Shown: positions 44,203 to 53,806 of the stretch, in pieces
Layout: each line of letters opens with the position of its first letter
How positions within the stretch are numbered: position 1 is the stretch's first letter
Source of the DNA: Paenibacillus kribbensis
GTDB taxonomy: Bacteria; Bacillota; Bacilli; Paenibacillales; Paenibacillaceae
Length of the DNA stretch: 64,000 bases
Assembly (NCBI RefSeq): GCF_002240415.1
Contig: NZ_CP020028.1
Location: forward strand, 3,125,501-3,189,500
Direction of reading: 5' to 3'
Program-made: the position numbers and the translations under genes
Notes under the pieces: model-generated
The model's database searches: none
Seen by the model: the letters and a program-made list of their open reading frames with translations, nothing else
What the model was told of the DNA's origin: nothing

Positions 44203-46278
44203 TTATAAAGGATCTACATTTTGGGCATGAGCCATATTCAAATGATAAAACGGGTTCTGTATACGGCTTTGACCAGACGGCATACTGCCAGGTACACCAG
44301 ATTGCTCCAGCAAAGGTTTCACCAGCAGCTTGAGCGGCCACTCCGGATTTTCAAATACCATTTGCTTGATCTCCCGGCGAACGTCAGCCTTGAAGGGCAC
44401 GTGGTGGATAGCGTTCTCCAATTGTTGCCTTAATACAGACCACAGAGACGGTTCGTCTATGCCATAAATATCTGAAAGTGTATCTATAATCGCGTACAAA
44501 TTAACTTGAATGCCCAGTGTTTGCAGATAGAATAGCAATTTCTTTGGTGTTTCATTGTACAGACTGTTGGAATAGCCAGGGCGGATTTGATATTCAGGAT
44601 CGGCAATCCCATGCTCTGTCAGCCAGGGTAGATGCAGACGCACAGAGTCATGGTCGCGCAGTAAAATGTGTTCTATCTTTCTGTTTTTCCAAACCAGCAC
44701 ACAGTTTTGCCCATGGATCTCGGGCATGAGCCCGATGCGGTACAGGCGCAGCATAATTTCAAAAAACGTCAGGCATACTTCACCGAATAGTTGTTTTACC
44801 GAAGCTGCCGTGTCAGGAAGTCCGCGTTCAGCAGCCCATTCCCTGAAAAAATGATGCTGCCTTGCAGCCAGTGCAGACATGGGAATGAGGCGCACGGCAG
44901 GATCATGGATTAATTCGTGCGGATACATCCGGGCCATCGCCGCCAAATGCCGGGGCGGATCATCATACAGGCTGCCATTTTGCGGCATATAAGCCCACCA
45001 GGAGCCTTCATCGCATAAAAACAATCGCTCCTGAAGCTGCGGGTCACGTGCTTTGGCCTGCTGCAATAAAGCTTGTCCGCGATCCCCGTTAATCAGCTTC
45101 ACAGCAGGCAAATAGCGGGATGCCCCCAGTGAGAACACGCTCAAGGGCAGCTTCACATAATTGGGACCACCATCCTTCGGAGACAAGGAGCGTACAGACG
45201 AGGTCGCCTGAAAGGCTCCGGCCTTTACATCCAGCGGAATCCACACTTTGTCTGCCTGTTCGGCGTGCAGATGTTGGGGCAGTATATGCGTGAGCTGCCA
45301 CGGATGAACGGGTATCGCGATATAATCCGCAGACAGTCCGCGTTCCTGCATCTCCTGCTCTACCAGCTGACGTTCGGAGCTGGACAGAAGAAGGTCGTCA
45401 GGCTGCTGTCCAGCATATGAACGTTGTATACCCGGTTCAGCTTCGGCTGCCGTCGCTCCTGCTTCTGTGTCCGCAAAATGAGGCCCCTGTGTGATGCCCA
45501 CTCCGGTCATTATCGCGTCCTTGCGAAGTGCTACCCAGCTTAGCGTGATATCCTGTCCAAATTCAGCGATATATTTTCGATAGTCCTGCTCGTTCATGCC
45601 TGTTTTAGCCTTGGATACGGGGTGAAAAGGGCGATCACGCAATGAGGAATGCTGTTCCAGGCGTTGAAAAGCCTCAGTGGGCGATATTCCCAGGATATTG
45701 TCATCCCCCAGCCCGCTATCCAGCGACCATGCAGTTTGCTCAATTGTCTGCTCCAGTAGCTGGACAAACCGCCCTACTCCTTCCTGACGACGATATTCCT
45801 CGTCCAGACATTCCTCAATTACACGCTGCATCAGCGTCACCGGGTGAAGCCATTTGGCATGGAATTCTTCTCCCTCTGGCTGCCGCTGAATTTCGCACAC
45901 TCCACCTGACCGCAGGTAGCGATAGGGCTGAACCACCGCAGCGTGTACAGGGAATAAGATACTGTGCTGCTGCTCCCGATCCACCCACCAGCGGTAAAGG
46001 CTAATCGGACCGCCATTTGCAGCCGTATCCCCATTGGAGTCAGCAGCTTCATTCTCCTTAAAAGAAAACAAGTCGCTTAATTCAGCCTGAACGCTAGCAT
46101 AGTCGTTTTGCCATTGCGGGATAGACAACAGTTCAACATCGGTACGCTCCCAAAACCCTTCCGCCAGCAATGTGTTTACAAGATCCTGCATAACCTGGCT
46201 TTCAGCCTGTTTTTGTCTGTGCAGACGCGTTGCTTCTTCGGATGAAAGCACCGGGTTCGTGTTTAATGTGGACTTCAT
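44203..46278 (-). CDS. NIS siderophore synthetase, IucA/IucC family (SbnC-like)
   Basis: 691 residues; ATG 46278 follows AAGGAGG. NIS synthetases join citrate, 2-oxoglutarate or citryl intermediates to amines through acyl-adenylates. Family motifs seen: RPFHPVSKAKTG (ATP/phosphate loop), VHPWQLTHI, SSVRSLSPKDGGPNYVKLPL, and the C-terminal MPEIHGQNCVLVW and LRDHDSVRL. By order (last of three, after sbnG- and sbnH-like genes) it corresponds to SbnC, which closes staphyloferrin B by adding 2-oxoglutarate. That assignment is inferred from order, not from specificity residues. It follows the decarboxylase gene after 115 bases. Confidence 0.9.
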   Translation of the reverse strand: MKSTLNTNPVLSSEEATRLHRQKQAESQVMQDLVNTLLAEGFWERTDVELLSIPQWQNDYASVQAELSDLFSFKENEAADSNGDTAANGGPISLYRWWVDREQQHSILFPVHAAVVQPYRYLRSGGVCEIQRQPEGEEFHAKWLHPVTLMQRVIEECLDEEYRRQEGVGRFVQLLEQTIEQTAWSLDSGLGDDNILGISPTEAFQRLEQHSSLRDRPFHPVSKAKTGMNEQDYRKYIAEFGQDITLSWVALRKDAIMTGVGITQGPHFADTEAGATAAEAEPGIQRSYAGQQPDDLLLSSSERQLVEQEMQERGLSADYIAIPVHPWQLTHILPQHLHAEQADKVWIPLDVKAGAFQATSSVRSLSPKDGGPNYVKLPLSVFSLGASRYLPAVKLINGDRGQALLQQAKARDPQLQERLFLCDEGSWWAYMPQNGSLYDDPPRHLAAMARMYPHELIHDPAVRLIPMSALAARQHHFFREWAAERGLPDTAASVKQLFGEVCLTFFEIMLRLYRIGLMPEIHGQNCVLVWKNRKIEHILLRDHDSVRLHLPWLTEHGIADPEYQIRPGYSNSLYNETPKKLLFYLQTLGIQVNLYAIIDTLSDIYGIDEPSLWSVLRQQLENAIHHVPFKADVRREIKQMVFENPEWPLKLLVKPLLEQSGVPGSMPSGQSRIQNPFYHLNMAHAQNVDPL

Positions 46279-46317
46279 ACAGATTCATTCCTCCTTCTTT
46301 ATGTTTGTGCTGCTTTT

Positions 46318-46412
46318 ATCACCTTTATAGCCTCTGGGACGGTGGCCATGGGAAGCACACTCTCCGGCTGCGTAGTGGCACTAAAGGTAACTCTCAAGTT
46401 TGGTTTATATAG
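46318..46412 (+). repeat. Palindromic element, copy D (short form)
   Basis: ATCACCTTTATAGCC and GGCACTAAAGGTAAC are imperfect inverted arms around a loop. The loop contains ACGGTGG, CATGGGAAGCAC and CCGGCTGCGTAGTGGC, matching the end of copy C, and TTTATATAG follows. Its right edge reaches into the 3' end of the neighbouring decarboxylase gene, which ends at 46394. Confidence 0.55.
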
Positions 46413-47626
46413 TAGAAATGCGGATGGGGATGGCTGAGGAAGTCATGATGCGAAATCGTCCAGCCGTAGGCTCCGGCAATGTGGAACAGCAAAACGTCTC
46501 CGATCCGCAAATGCTCTACGTGCACCTCGTGTGCAAGCACATCCTTGGGGGTACAGAGCTCTCCTGCAATCGTCACCGATGTCTGTCGCCGCTCGGTTCG
46601 CGGGAAAGGATACGGCCAATCATCCACAGCAATCACCTCAAAGGGCTGATTATGCTGCCACGATACCGGCAAACGAAAGTGGTGGGTTCCCCCGCGAATA
46701 ATGGCGTAATGCTGATCATGATTGGTTTTGAGATCGATCACTTCTGCGACGTAATACCCGCAGTGCGCCACGATGTAGCGCCCGGACTCAAAAATCAGCT
46801 GGACGCCGGGGATACGATAGTCCTCCAATACTTGCTGCAATTCCTCTATAAAATCATTCCATTCGAACCTGCGCTCCAGATCGGTATACGAAATGCCGAA
46901 GCCGCCGCCAGCATTCAGATAACGGATGGACAGGGAATGCTCCTGAATCCAGGTCTGCACGCATTGCAAATACGTAGCTACCATACGGGCGTGCAGCCGG
47001 GCATCCAGATTGTTGGACAGGGAATGCATATGAAAACCCTCCAGCTGTACAAACGGCAGGCTTTGAACAAGTCGGATTGCTTCCGGCACTTGAATTTCAT
47101 CTATGCCAAATTGAGTAGGCCGACCGGACATTGTAATGCTCGCCTCTGGCAAAGTACGCCGCAAATTAATGCGCAGCAAAATAGCTACACGCTGCTGTCT
47201 GCGTTCTGCAATCCAGCCGATACGCTGCAGCTCATGCAAACTTTCGGCATGAATCAGCATCACATTCCGTTCCAGCGCTTCCTCAATTTCAGCGTCCTTT
47301 TTCCCCGGACCGCCAAATATAATCGGCACGTCGGCTGATACCTCACGGATGGTACGAATTTCTCCGATGGATGCCGCTTCAAAGCCCTTCACAATGGGAA
47401 GCAGACTGGCGATCAACTGAGGATCGGGATTGGCTTTGACCGCGTAAAACAAACTGCAATCATCAGGCAAGCTGCTCACACAACGTTGTGCCCGTTCCCT
47501 CAGTGCGCCCAGGTCATAGATATAGGCGCATACGGGTTGCTGCTCTCGTTCCCGCTTTTGCTGGATAAGCTTTTCCACATACGAAACGACCTGCCCTCCA
47601 GACAGTGCTGTAACAAGCTGACTCAT
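46394..47626 (-). CDS. PLP-dependent decarboxylase, SbnH-like
   Basis: ATG 47626 is chosen, 6 bases behind AAAGGAGG; ATG 47632 overlaps the ribosome site. 410 residues of the fold-III (alanine racemase-like) decarboxylase family, with PLP Lys in FYAVKANPDP, a glycine loop in NAGGGFGISY, and the active-site segments AGELCTPKD and AGAYGW. In staphyloferrin B assembly SbnH decarboxylates the citryl-diaminopropionate intermediate. Here it would act on the corresponding diaminobutyrate adduct or on a free diamino acid (inferred). The last residues overlap palindromic element D. Confidence 0.88.
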   Translation of the reverse strand: MSQLVTALSGGQVVSYVEKLIQQKREREQQPVCAYIYDLGALRERAQRCVSSLPDDCSLFYAVKANPDPQLIASLLPIVKGFEAASIGEIRTIREVSADVPIIFGGPGKKDAEIEEALERNVMLIHAESLHELQRIGWIAERRQQRVAILLRINLRRTLPEASITMSGRPTQFGIDEIQVPEAIRLVQSLPFVQLEGFHMHSLSNNLDARLHARMVATYLQCVQTWIQEHSLSIRYLNAGGGFGISYTDLERRFEWNDFIEELQQVLEDYRIPGVQLIFESGRYIVAHCGYYVAEVIDLKTNHDQHYAIIRGGTHHFRLPVSWQHNQPFEVIAVDDWPYPFPRTERRQTSVTIAGELCTPKDVLAHEVHVEHLRIGDVLLFHIAGAYGWTISHHDFLSHPHPHFYYINQT

Positions 47627-47650
47627 GTTCATCCTCCTTTATATTGAGAA

Positions 47651-48412
47651 CTAGTATAGGTCAGACCTTCTTGCTTGCAAGGCACGAAAAGCAATTCCCC
47701 GCTCATCACCCAGCACGAAGGCATGAACCCCTTGTTCTATCCATGCACCGTATTCCCCAGCCTTTCGCGGAATGGCACAGTATGGAACCTTTGCTTCCCG
47801 TGAAGCTTCAAAGACCCGCTGTAGACCCTCCTGCACAATCGCCGCATCGGTCTGCCATGGCACACCGCACGATTGCGATAAATCTGCGGCTCCTTCCAGC
47901 ACCATGCCAAGGCCTGGTACGGATAAAATATCTGCGATACGCTCCACGCCTAGTTCGCTCTCAATCATCGGCACCAGCATGATCTGATCATTGGCCTGCT
48001 TCATGTAATCCACCAAACTTCCTTTGCCAAATGCGGCAGGTCTGCCACTGTTCAGGCTTCGCTTGCCCTCCGGGCTATATTTTGCAGCCTGTACCAGCTC
48101 CACCATCTGCTCCCTGCTCTCCACATGCGGAACGACGATTCCCTGTGCTCCGCTGTCCAGCACCCTCAATATTTCCTTGGCATCGACCTCGGGTACACGC
48201 ACCAAGGGCGTGATTTGTGCGGCTTCGGCAGCACGGATCATATGCTCTACGGTCTCGGGATTGATCATGACATGCTCCATATCAATAATGACAAAGTCAT
48301 ATCCGGCATGTCCGATCATTTCGACCGTAAGCGCCGCCGGGATGGAGGCAATCAGCCCGAATACCTCCTGCCCTTTCAGCAGCTTCTCCTGAAGCCGATT
48401 GATCGTTAGCAT
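47651..48412 (-). CDS. HpcH/HpaI aldolase-family protein, SbnG-like citrate synthase
   Basis: 253 residues. TIM-barrel motifs: VIIDMEHVMINPE (metal Glu/Asp region), VRVPEVDAKEILRVLDSGAQGIVVPHVES and MIESELGVE (metal-binding Glu). SbnG, a member of this family, makes citrate for staphyloferrin B independently of the TCA cycle. Order and overlap support the same role here. It overlaps the preceding NIS gene by 7 bases, indicating coupled translation. Confidence 0.85.
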   Translation of the reverse strand: MLTINRLQEKLLKGQEVFGLIASIPAALTVEMIGHAGYDFVIIDMEHVMINPETVEHMIRAAEAAQITPLVRVPEVDAKEILRVLDSGAQGIVVPHVESREQMVELVQAAKYSPEGKRSLNSGRPAAFGKGSLVDYMKQANDQIMLVPMIESELGVERIADILSVPGLGMVLEGAADLSQSCGVPWQTDAAIVQEGLQRVFEASREAKVPYCAIPRKAGEYGAWIEQGVHAFVLGDERGIAFRALQARRSDLY

Positions 48413-50337
48413 TGAGGCTCCCGGTGTGCATACAACGGATTGATCCCTGGCTTGAAGTGAAGATCCTCATCCCCGAGCAGACGTCTTTTCATCAGTTCTT
48501 CAATCTGCACGGTTGGGGCGAACAAGTCAAACAGGCGGAAACGCTCCTCATGCTGAGGATGCTGGCGCTGATAGTCATGAATGACCTGCGCAGACATCTG
48601 CCAAAATCGCTGCTCGTCCAGTTGATAATGCCCGGCAAGAAACATCGCCAGCTCGGCGGCTGCAATAAAGAAAAAAGCATCGTAAGTAAAATCGCGTACA
48701 TCCTCCGGATTACCCGTTTTAATAAACGAATTACGGTTAATACGGGCATGACTTGGCGGCTCAGGGTGAAGATGTGGACATTGATCCGGCTCCGTCAGAT
48801 GGTTCACGGAAAACCGGACGCCATCATGAAAATCCTTAAGTGCCACCCGCGTTGGCTGTCCGTTTCGATGAAGCAAAATTATATTCTGACCGTGAGATTC
48901 CATACCGATCCCATGCGCATACAGCATATGAATAAGCGGCGATATGGTCGCTTCCAGAACCCGGCGAGTCCATTCCTCTACTCCGAATTGCTGTACCCAT
49001 GGATCAATGAGCGGAACCCCGTTTTTCTGCACATAACATAATCCGTTAAAAGGTATCGCGTCCTCATCCGGCTGCAAATAGCCGTGAATGCTTTCTCGCC
49101 ACACCGTCCCCAGCGAGCCATACGTTTTCGCCTGACGGTATTCGGGTAGCTGCTCATAGTCAAATGTGATACCCAAAACCTCACGCAAAACAAAGAATCC
49201 CTGTTGAACGGCGTATTCATCGTGCTTTAGCAGCCCATGCAGCCAGTCCGTGATAAGCGCCCCGTTCAGTACGGTATGTCCAGCCATGATCCGGCTGGTG
49301 GAGGTGTTTGTAATACTGAGCGACAGCTTCACATAAGCGCGCTCCGGTGTCGTTCGGTTGGACAATGTGCGGATCGACTGCTGCGCCTGATACACATCGC
49401 TTGCTTCACCGAGCCATATGATCTGTTGCTCCGCCAGCTCTTGATGGAAGCGGGGCAAAATGACCTGCTGCCACTGCCACGGATGCACAGGCATGAGCCG
49501 ATAAGCCTCCGGTTGCTGACCATAGCTGGTCAACAAGGCTTGGAAGCGTGCAAATTCGCCTTCTCCCAGTTCCTGGCGAATAAATGCTTCATCATCAATC
49601 GCCTGCGATTGCCCGGCCCGGCTGTGGCTTTTGGCAATGGCCAGCCACACAGGACGAATCGGCTGCTTGAACTCGGGGCCATACTGCTCATTATCTGTCA
49701 GCGTGAATCCAATCCTGGATTTATAGCATGGATGATACGGATGGCCGTCTCCCAAATTGCCTTCCAGCTCATCATATCGACGCTGGTCATCTGCGAGAGA
49801 TGGCGCTGTCAAATAACTTTGCGCCTGCACATCTTTGAGCAAAGTTTGCTCCAGCTCTTCTATAAAGCGTTGAAGTCGCTCTCCCTGCTGTGCGGCGCTG
49901 AGGACTTCGTTCGCAAAATCTGCCAGCGCAGCCGTCGTTTCGCTTCCGTCTGTCCCGACCCGTATGACTGGAATACGAGCCAGCCGAATACGCCCAAAGC
50001 TGTCCATTCGTTTTCCAACAGAACGATATTGAACGGGCTGCCCTGTAGTGTTCTTGCCGTATAATATATAATGCTGGCAGCCATCTTCCACAGCATCGTC
50101 GCGAGTGTCATAGGGCAAAATTTCTTCATATAACAATGCCTGAATCAGTTGTCGGATGATGCGCTGCTCCACCTGTACAAAGGCATCTGAACGAAGCGCT
50201 TGAATAAAGCGCTGAGTGGTCGAAGCGGTGCCAGAGGAAGTTGCAGAAAGATTGCTTGTGGGCAAGTTATCTGAATTGTTAGTTCCAGAATTATTAGTTA
50301 CTGAATTGTTAGTTCCAGGAATGTTCGTTATCGTCAT
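48406..50337 (-). CDS. NIS siderophore synthetase, IucA/IucC family (SbnF-like by position)
   Basis: 643 residues. Motifs: GHPYHPCYKSRIGF, VHPWQWQQVI, QSIRTLSNRTTPERAYVKLSL, and C-terminal GIGMESHGQNIILL with ALKDFHDGVRFS. Residues 1-35 are a low-complexity run of Asn, Thr and Ser with a repeated NNS(G)TN pattern, unlike the other two synthetases. This could be an over-long start, but no better ribosome site was found downstream. It overlaps the preceding synthetase by 4 bases (ATGA). By order it matches SbnF, which couples the second diamino acid. Confidence 0.9.
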   Translation of the reverse strand: MTITNIPGTNNSVTNNSGTNNSDNLPTSNLSATSSGTASTTQRFIQALRSDAFVQVEQRIIRQLIQALLYEEILPYDTRDDAVEDGCQHYILYGKNTTGQPVQYRSVGKRMDSFGRIRLARIPVIRVGTDGSETTAALADFANEVLSAAQQGERLQRFIEELEQTLLKDVQAQSYLTAPSLADDQRRYDELEGNLGDGHPYHPCYKSRIGFTLTDNEQYGPEFKQPIRPVWLAIAKSHSRAGQSQAIDDEAFIRQELGEGEFARFQALLTSYGQQPEAYRLMPVHPWQWQQVILPRFHQELAEQQIIWLGEASDVYQAQQSIRTLSNRTTPERAYVKLSLSITNTSTSRIMAGHTVLNGALITDWLHGLLKHDEYAVQQGFFVLREVLGITFDYEQLPEYRQAKTYGSLGTVWRESIHGYLQPDEDAIPFNGLCYVQKNGVPLIDPWVQQFGVEEWTRRVLEATISPLIHMLYAHGIGMESHGQNIILLHRNGQPTRVALKDFHDGVRFSVNHLTEPDQCPHLHPEPPSHARINRNSFIKTGNPEDVRDFTYDAFFFIAAAELAMFLAGHYQLDEQRFWQMSAQVIHDYQRQHPQHEERFRLFDLFAPTVQIEELMKRRLLGDEDLHFKPGINPLYAHREPQC

Positions 50338-52301
50338 GAAGTCACCTCACGAATCTGAATTGGATTAGGAATCGGGATAAACGAAGGTGTATCCCCTCTG
50401 GATTGAAAGCAGCTTATAAAATTGGCTTTGGCAGGCAGTGCAGGATTAGTCAATAAATCCTGGATATAGGCAGCTAGACGTACACGAGCGTCTGCACCTT
50501 GCTTCGAGCCTGTTTCCCGTTCCTGTTGTACTTGTACTTCTTCCTGTGCTTCTAGTTGCTCCTTTAATTGCTCCAGCACCTTGCGAACCACTCCCCAATA
50601 CTCCTGCTCACTATGCTGTTGATGAACCGCAAGGGCATGAATCAAAGCACCCAAGTGATTCACAAAAAAATAATAGCGGGTACGCAGCCACGGCTCTTGT
50701 GCACCATATAGGACAGGACTATCCTCAGAAATCAGTGAACCGATCCATCCGGCTGCCTCAGCCTGTTCACGCACAATACTCACACCCTCCAAATCACGTA
50801 CATAGTAGCATTCCGGCCTTCCGTCCTGAAGGGACAGGAGCGAATTTTGCACATGGGCTTCGAAGGCGATCCCTTTCACCGCAAGCAAACGTAGCATGGG
50901 TACCATGGATACGTGGAGATACCGTTCCAGCCATGCTGACAGGTTCGGCTGCTCTCCAACGTTACTCGGAGAATGGTCCCGAATCACTCCAATCAGCCGC
51001 GGCTCCTGTTCACCCGGCAGCGGCTCCAGCAAGGATGCCATGACATAGGTTGATTCAGCGTTCAAGTCCATCGGACGGTAGAGAACTGTAAACTGGTCCG
51101 ACAGCTGCTCCAGCTCGTGAACCGCTGCTGTTCCTTCTTCTATCGCCACTGGACCAGACTCCTGTCCGGCATCATATTTTGCATCCGAACTTCCCGCCCA
51201 TTCTGTCTCGTTATTCGGCTTGAAGCATACACGGCTATAACCCGTTTCTGTCAGCACCTTGAAGCCCTCGGATTGGATATGGGATGACCATTCGGCTGAA
51301 AGATCATGGATGACCTTCGCAGCGTCCAAGGTACGCCGAGCCTGTTCCTGCGTATTATCGCGCACCAGATTCGTAATTCGGACATGCAACGGCAGCTTGT
51401 AGCCATTTCCGGTTTCTATATTCCACACTGTTCTTATTGAAGAAGTCGGATAAAAAACAGGACCTAGCGCTCCCATAGGAATCAGCTGCCGCTGTCGTAT
51501 CAGGCTTTGAATATACGGTTCCCGCAACACATGCTCAGCCTGCCAAGGGTGCATAGGCAACATACAATAGCGTTCCAACTCCTTTCCCCATTGGCGCTCG
51601 GCATGGAGCCGTACAGACGGGTCAATGGCGTCCCTGCGGTACTCTTCACCAATCCATTCCTCCTGCACGTTATCCTCATGAACCGCAAAGTAATACAGCT
51701 GGAACACCGCGCTCATCTCGGGACTGTATAATGAAAGCTCATCATCGGCAAAACCCTCCGTGCTTTTCGGAAAAGGATGAAAGGGATGTCCGATCAGCAA
51801 AGACTGTTCCGAGCGGACATACGCCAGCCGATCTCCCTTACTTGAGGATTCGGTCCTGCTCTCGCTTGCAAGCTTCAGATGCTTATCCATAAAAAGCGTC
51901 ATTTTGTGCAGGCTGTTGCGAATGCGCTGCTTCATCTTTTGCTGCTCCGCTTCCCGCTGCTCGGGATTGGCGTGGTAGCCCAGCTCGTCCAGCAGCCATT
52001 GTATGATCTCATCCATCTCAAGCAGTCTGCCGGCTCCTTCTTCCTCCGCCTCGTACCACTCTTTCCCATACACATGTTGTCCGGTCGCAGAAAAATGAAG
52101 CAGCGTACCTCTGACCTGTCGCCCGGTCCGTGGCAGAATCACCCTCATATCCTGTGCCACCGCATCCATTCTCGGGTCAAATTGCTGCGTTTCCCGCAGA
52201 TAGCTGTTAACCAAGGCTCGCAGTGTCGCTTGTTCCGCCCATATTCTACTCTTGGGCCGTTCTTCAGCGGCAGCGGAAGCCTCCTTTGATTGTGTCAGCA
52301 T
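50334..52301 (-). CDS. NIS siderophore synthetase, IucA/IucC family (SbnE-like by position)
   Basis: ATG 52301 (MLTQSKEAS) follows GGGAGAGG; the frame extends to a TTG at 52328 without a suitable site. 655 residues. Motifs: LIGHPFHPFPKSTEGF, MHPWQAEHVL, SSIRTVWNIETGNGYKLPLHVRIT (read as two segments), GIAFEAHVQNSLLSL and VRDLEGVSI. It corresponds to SbnE, which starts staphyloferrin B by joining citrate to the diamino acid. The role is assigned from gene order; substrate would need testing. Confidence 0.9.
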   Translation of the reverse strand: MLTQSKEASAAAEERPKSRIWAEQATLRALVNSYLRETQQFDPRMDAVAQDMRVILPRTGRQVRGTLLHFSATGQHVYGKEWYEAEEEGAGRLLEMDEIIQWLLDELGYHANPEQREAEQQKMKQRIRNSLHKMTLFMDKHLKLASESRTESSSKGDRLAYVRSEQSLLIGHPFHPFPKSTEGFADDELSLYSPEMSAVFQLYYFAVHEDNVQEEWIGEEYRRDAIDPSVRLHAERQWGKELERYCMLPMHPWQAEHVLREPYIQSLIRQRQLIPMGALGPVFYPTSSIRTVWNIETGNGYKLPLHVRITNLVRDNTQEQARRTLDAAKVIHDLSAEWSSHIQSEGFKVLTETGYSRVCFKPNNETEWAGSSDAKYDAGQESGPVAIEEGTAAVHELEQLSDQFTVLYRPMDLNAESTYVMASLLEPLPGEQEPRLIGVIRDHSPSNVGEQPNLSAWLERYLHVSMVPMLRLLAVKGIAFEAHVQNSLLSLQDGRPECYYVRDLEGVSIVREQAEAAGWIGSLISEDSPVLYGAQEPWLRTRYYFFVNHLGALIHALAVHQQHSEQEYWGVVRKVLEQLKEQLEAQEEVQVQQERETGSKQGADARVRLAAYIQDLLTNPALPAKANFISCFQSRGDTPSFIPIPNPIQIREVTS

Positions 52302-52324
52302 GTATTTATCCTCTCCCTTCCTGT

Positions 52325-53794
52325 TCAAGCTTTAGGTACAGACGCAGGCGCTTTCACTTCCGAGGCATCACGGGATGTACGACGCGCTTCTTTTTCAGGA
52401 AGGAATGCGGGTGGCTTGAGGAAAAAAGCGGCGGGAATCGTAAGTAAAATGAGTATGCTCATTCCAATAAAACCTTCCCGGATCGCTTGCAGCGTCCCCG
52501 TTTCCACCGAATACCCCGCCACCAGCAGCTGAGCCTTGCGAACCTCAAAATAAATCGAAATGACGACCATTCCAAGCGAGGAGGTCAGTCTGCGCATCAC
52601 ATTATTCATCGCCGAGCCTTGGGCTACAAGCTTATCGGGAATCGCATTCAATCCGGCGGTGGTGGCAGGCATATTGGACAGACCCAATCCAATTCCCCGC
52701 AGCATCATAAGGACAAAAATGACCCAGAGCGGTGAATGGAGCTGGAGCATACCGAGCAACGCTGTAGCCGCGCACGTGAGGATAAGTCCAGTGCTGATAA
52801 TCCCTTTAGGCCCCTTGCGATCCAGTTGCTTGCCTGCAAGGGTGACGAACCAGCCTGTGCATATAGCAGAAGGCAAAAACACAAGTCCTGTCATCATGGC
52901 GTCATAGCCATATACTTGTTGAACCAGCATCGGAACCAGAAAAATGCTGCCAAACATCGCAATCGCCTGTACACTCGCCACGATTACGCTGAGGCTGTAG
53001 GTAGGTATTTTAAAAATGTGTACATTCAGCAAGGGCTGTTCCTTGATCAGCTCCATTCGTACAAATATCACCAGCAAAATCGCTCCGGCAAGGAACAGCA
53101 ACATATGCAGCGGGTCAACTACATCTGCCGCCGTCGTTGTTCTGCCCAGCGCAAACAGAATGAATCCTACCCCCAAGGTGATCGTTATAAATCCGCTGCG
53201 ATCAAAGGTGCGAGACAGATTGCCACGTGTGGCGGCCAAGTAGCGTATTCCCAGCAGCAATCCCAGCAATCCAGTTGGCACATTCATAAGGAAAAGTACC
53301 TGCCAGCTGCTGAGCGATAAAACAATTCCGCCAACTGTAGGCCCGAGCATCGGGGCGGCCATAATTGCAATCCCCCATATTCCCGTAACCCTGCCGCGTT
53401 CCTCCTTGGGAAAAGCTTCAAAAATCAGCGCCAGCGACAACGGAATCATCAGCCCGCCCGCTATCCCTTGCAGTCCACGACACATGATTACAGCGGCGAG
53501 CCCCCACGATATCGAACCGAGTAAGGAGCCTGTAACAAAAAGTGCAAGTCCACTCAGGTAGATTTTCTTTTTTCCAAAGCGATCCGCCAAATACCCGGTT
53601 AAAGGCATGGTCATCCCCATCGTGATTAGAAAAATGGTAATGAGCCAGCTCGCCGTGGCAGCGTTCGTATCGAACACCTTAATGAAGGACGGAATCGCCG
53701 GATTCAGCGAACTGTTATTCAGCAAAACCGTAAAGGTGCCGAGCATCACCGTGATGACGACCTTCCATTGCTTAGCCACAGCATGGTTTTTCAT
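52325..53794 (-). CDS. MFS exporter, DHA2 (EmrB/QacA) type, SbnD-like
   Basis: 489 residues with about 14 membrane segments. The motif A loop GYLADRFGKKKIYL and motif C-like GPTVGGIVL are typical of drug-H+ antiporters. Its place as second gene of the operon, before the synthetases, matches SbnD, the staphyloferrin B exporter. It probably secretes the finished siderophore. Confidence 0.9.
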   Translation of the reverse strand: MKNHAVAKQWKVVITVMLGTFTVLLNNSSLNPAIPSFIKVFDTNAATASWLITIFLITMGMTMPLTGYLADRFGKKKIYLSGLALFVTGSLLGSISWGLAAVIMCRGLQGIAGGLMIPLSLALIFEAFPKEERGRVTGIWGIAIMAAPMLGPTVGGIVLSLSSWQVLFLMNVPTGLLGLLLGIRYLAATRGNLSRTFDRSGFITITLGVGFILFALGRTTTAADVVDPLHMLLFLAGAILLVIFVRMELIKEQPLLNVHIFKIPTYSLSVIVASVQAIAMFGSIFLVPMLVQQVYGYDAMMTGLVFLPSAICTGWFVTLAGKQLDRKGPKGIISTGLILTCAATALLGMLQLHSPLWVIFVLMMLRGIGLGLSNMPATTAGLNAIPDKLVAQGSAMNNVMRRLTSSLGMVVISIYFEVRKAQLLVAGYSVETGTLQAIREGFIGMSILILLTIPAAFFLKPPAFLPEKEARRTSRDASEVKAPASVPKA

Positions 53795-53806
53795 CCCGTA
53801 GCCTGC

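Noticed and set aside
44203..52301. Aerobactin or schizokinen pathway
   Set aside because: No lysine or diaminopropane N-hydroxylase and no N-acetyltransferase are present, while SbnG- and SbnH-like genes are.
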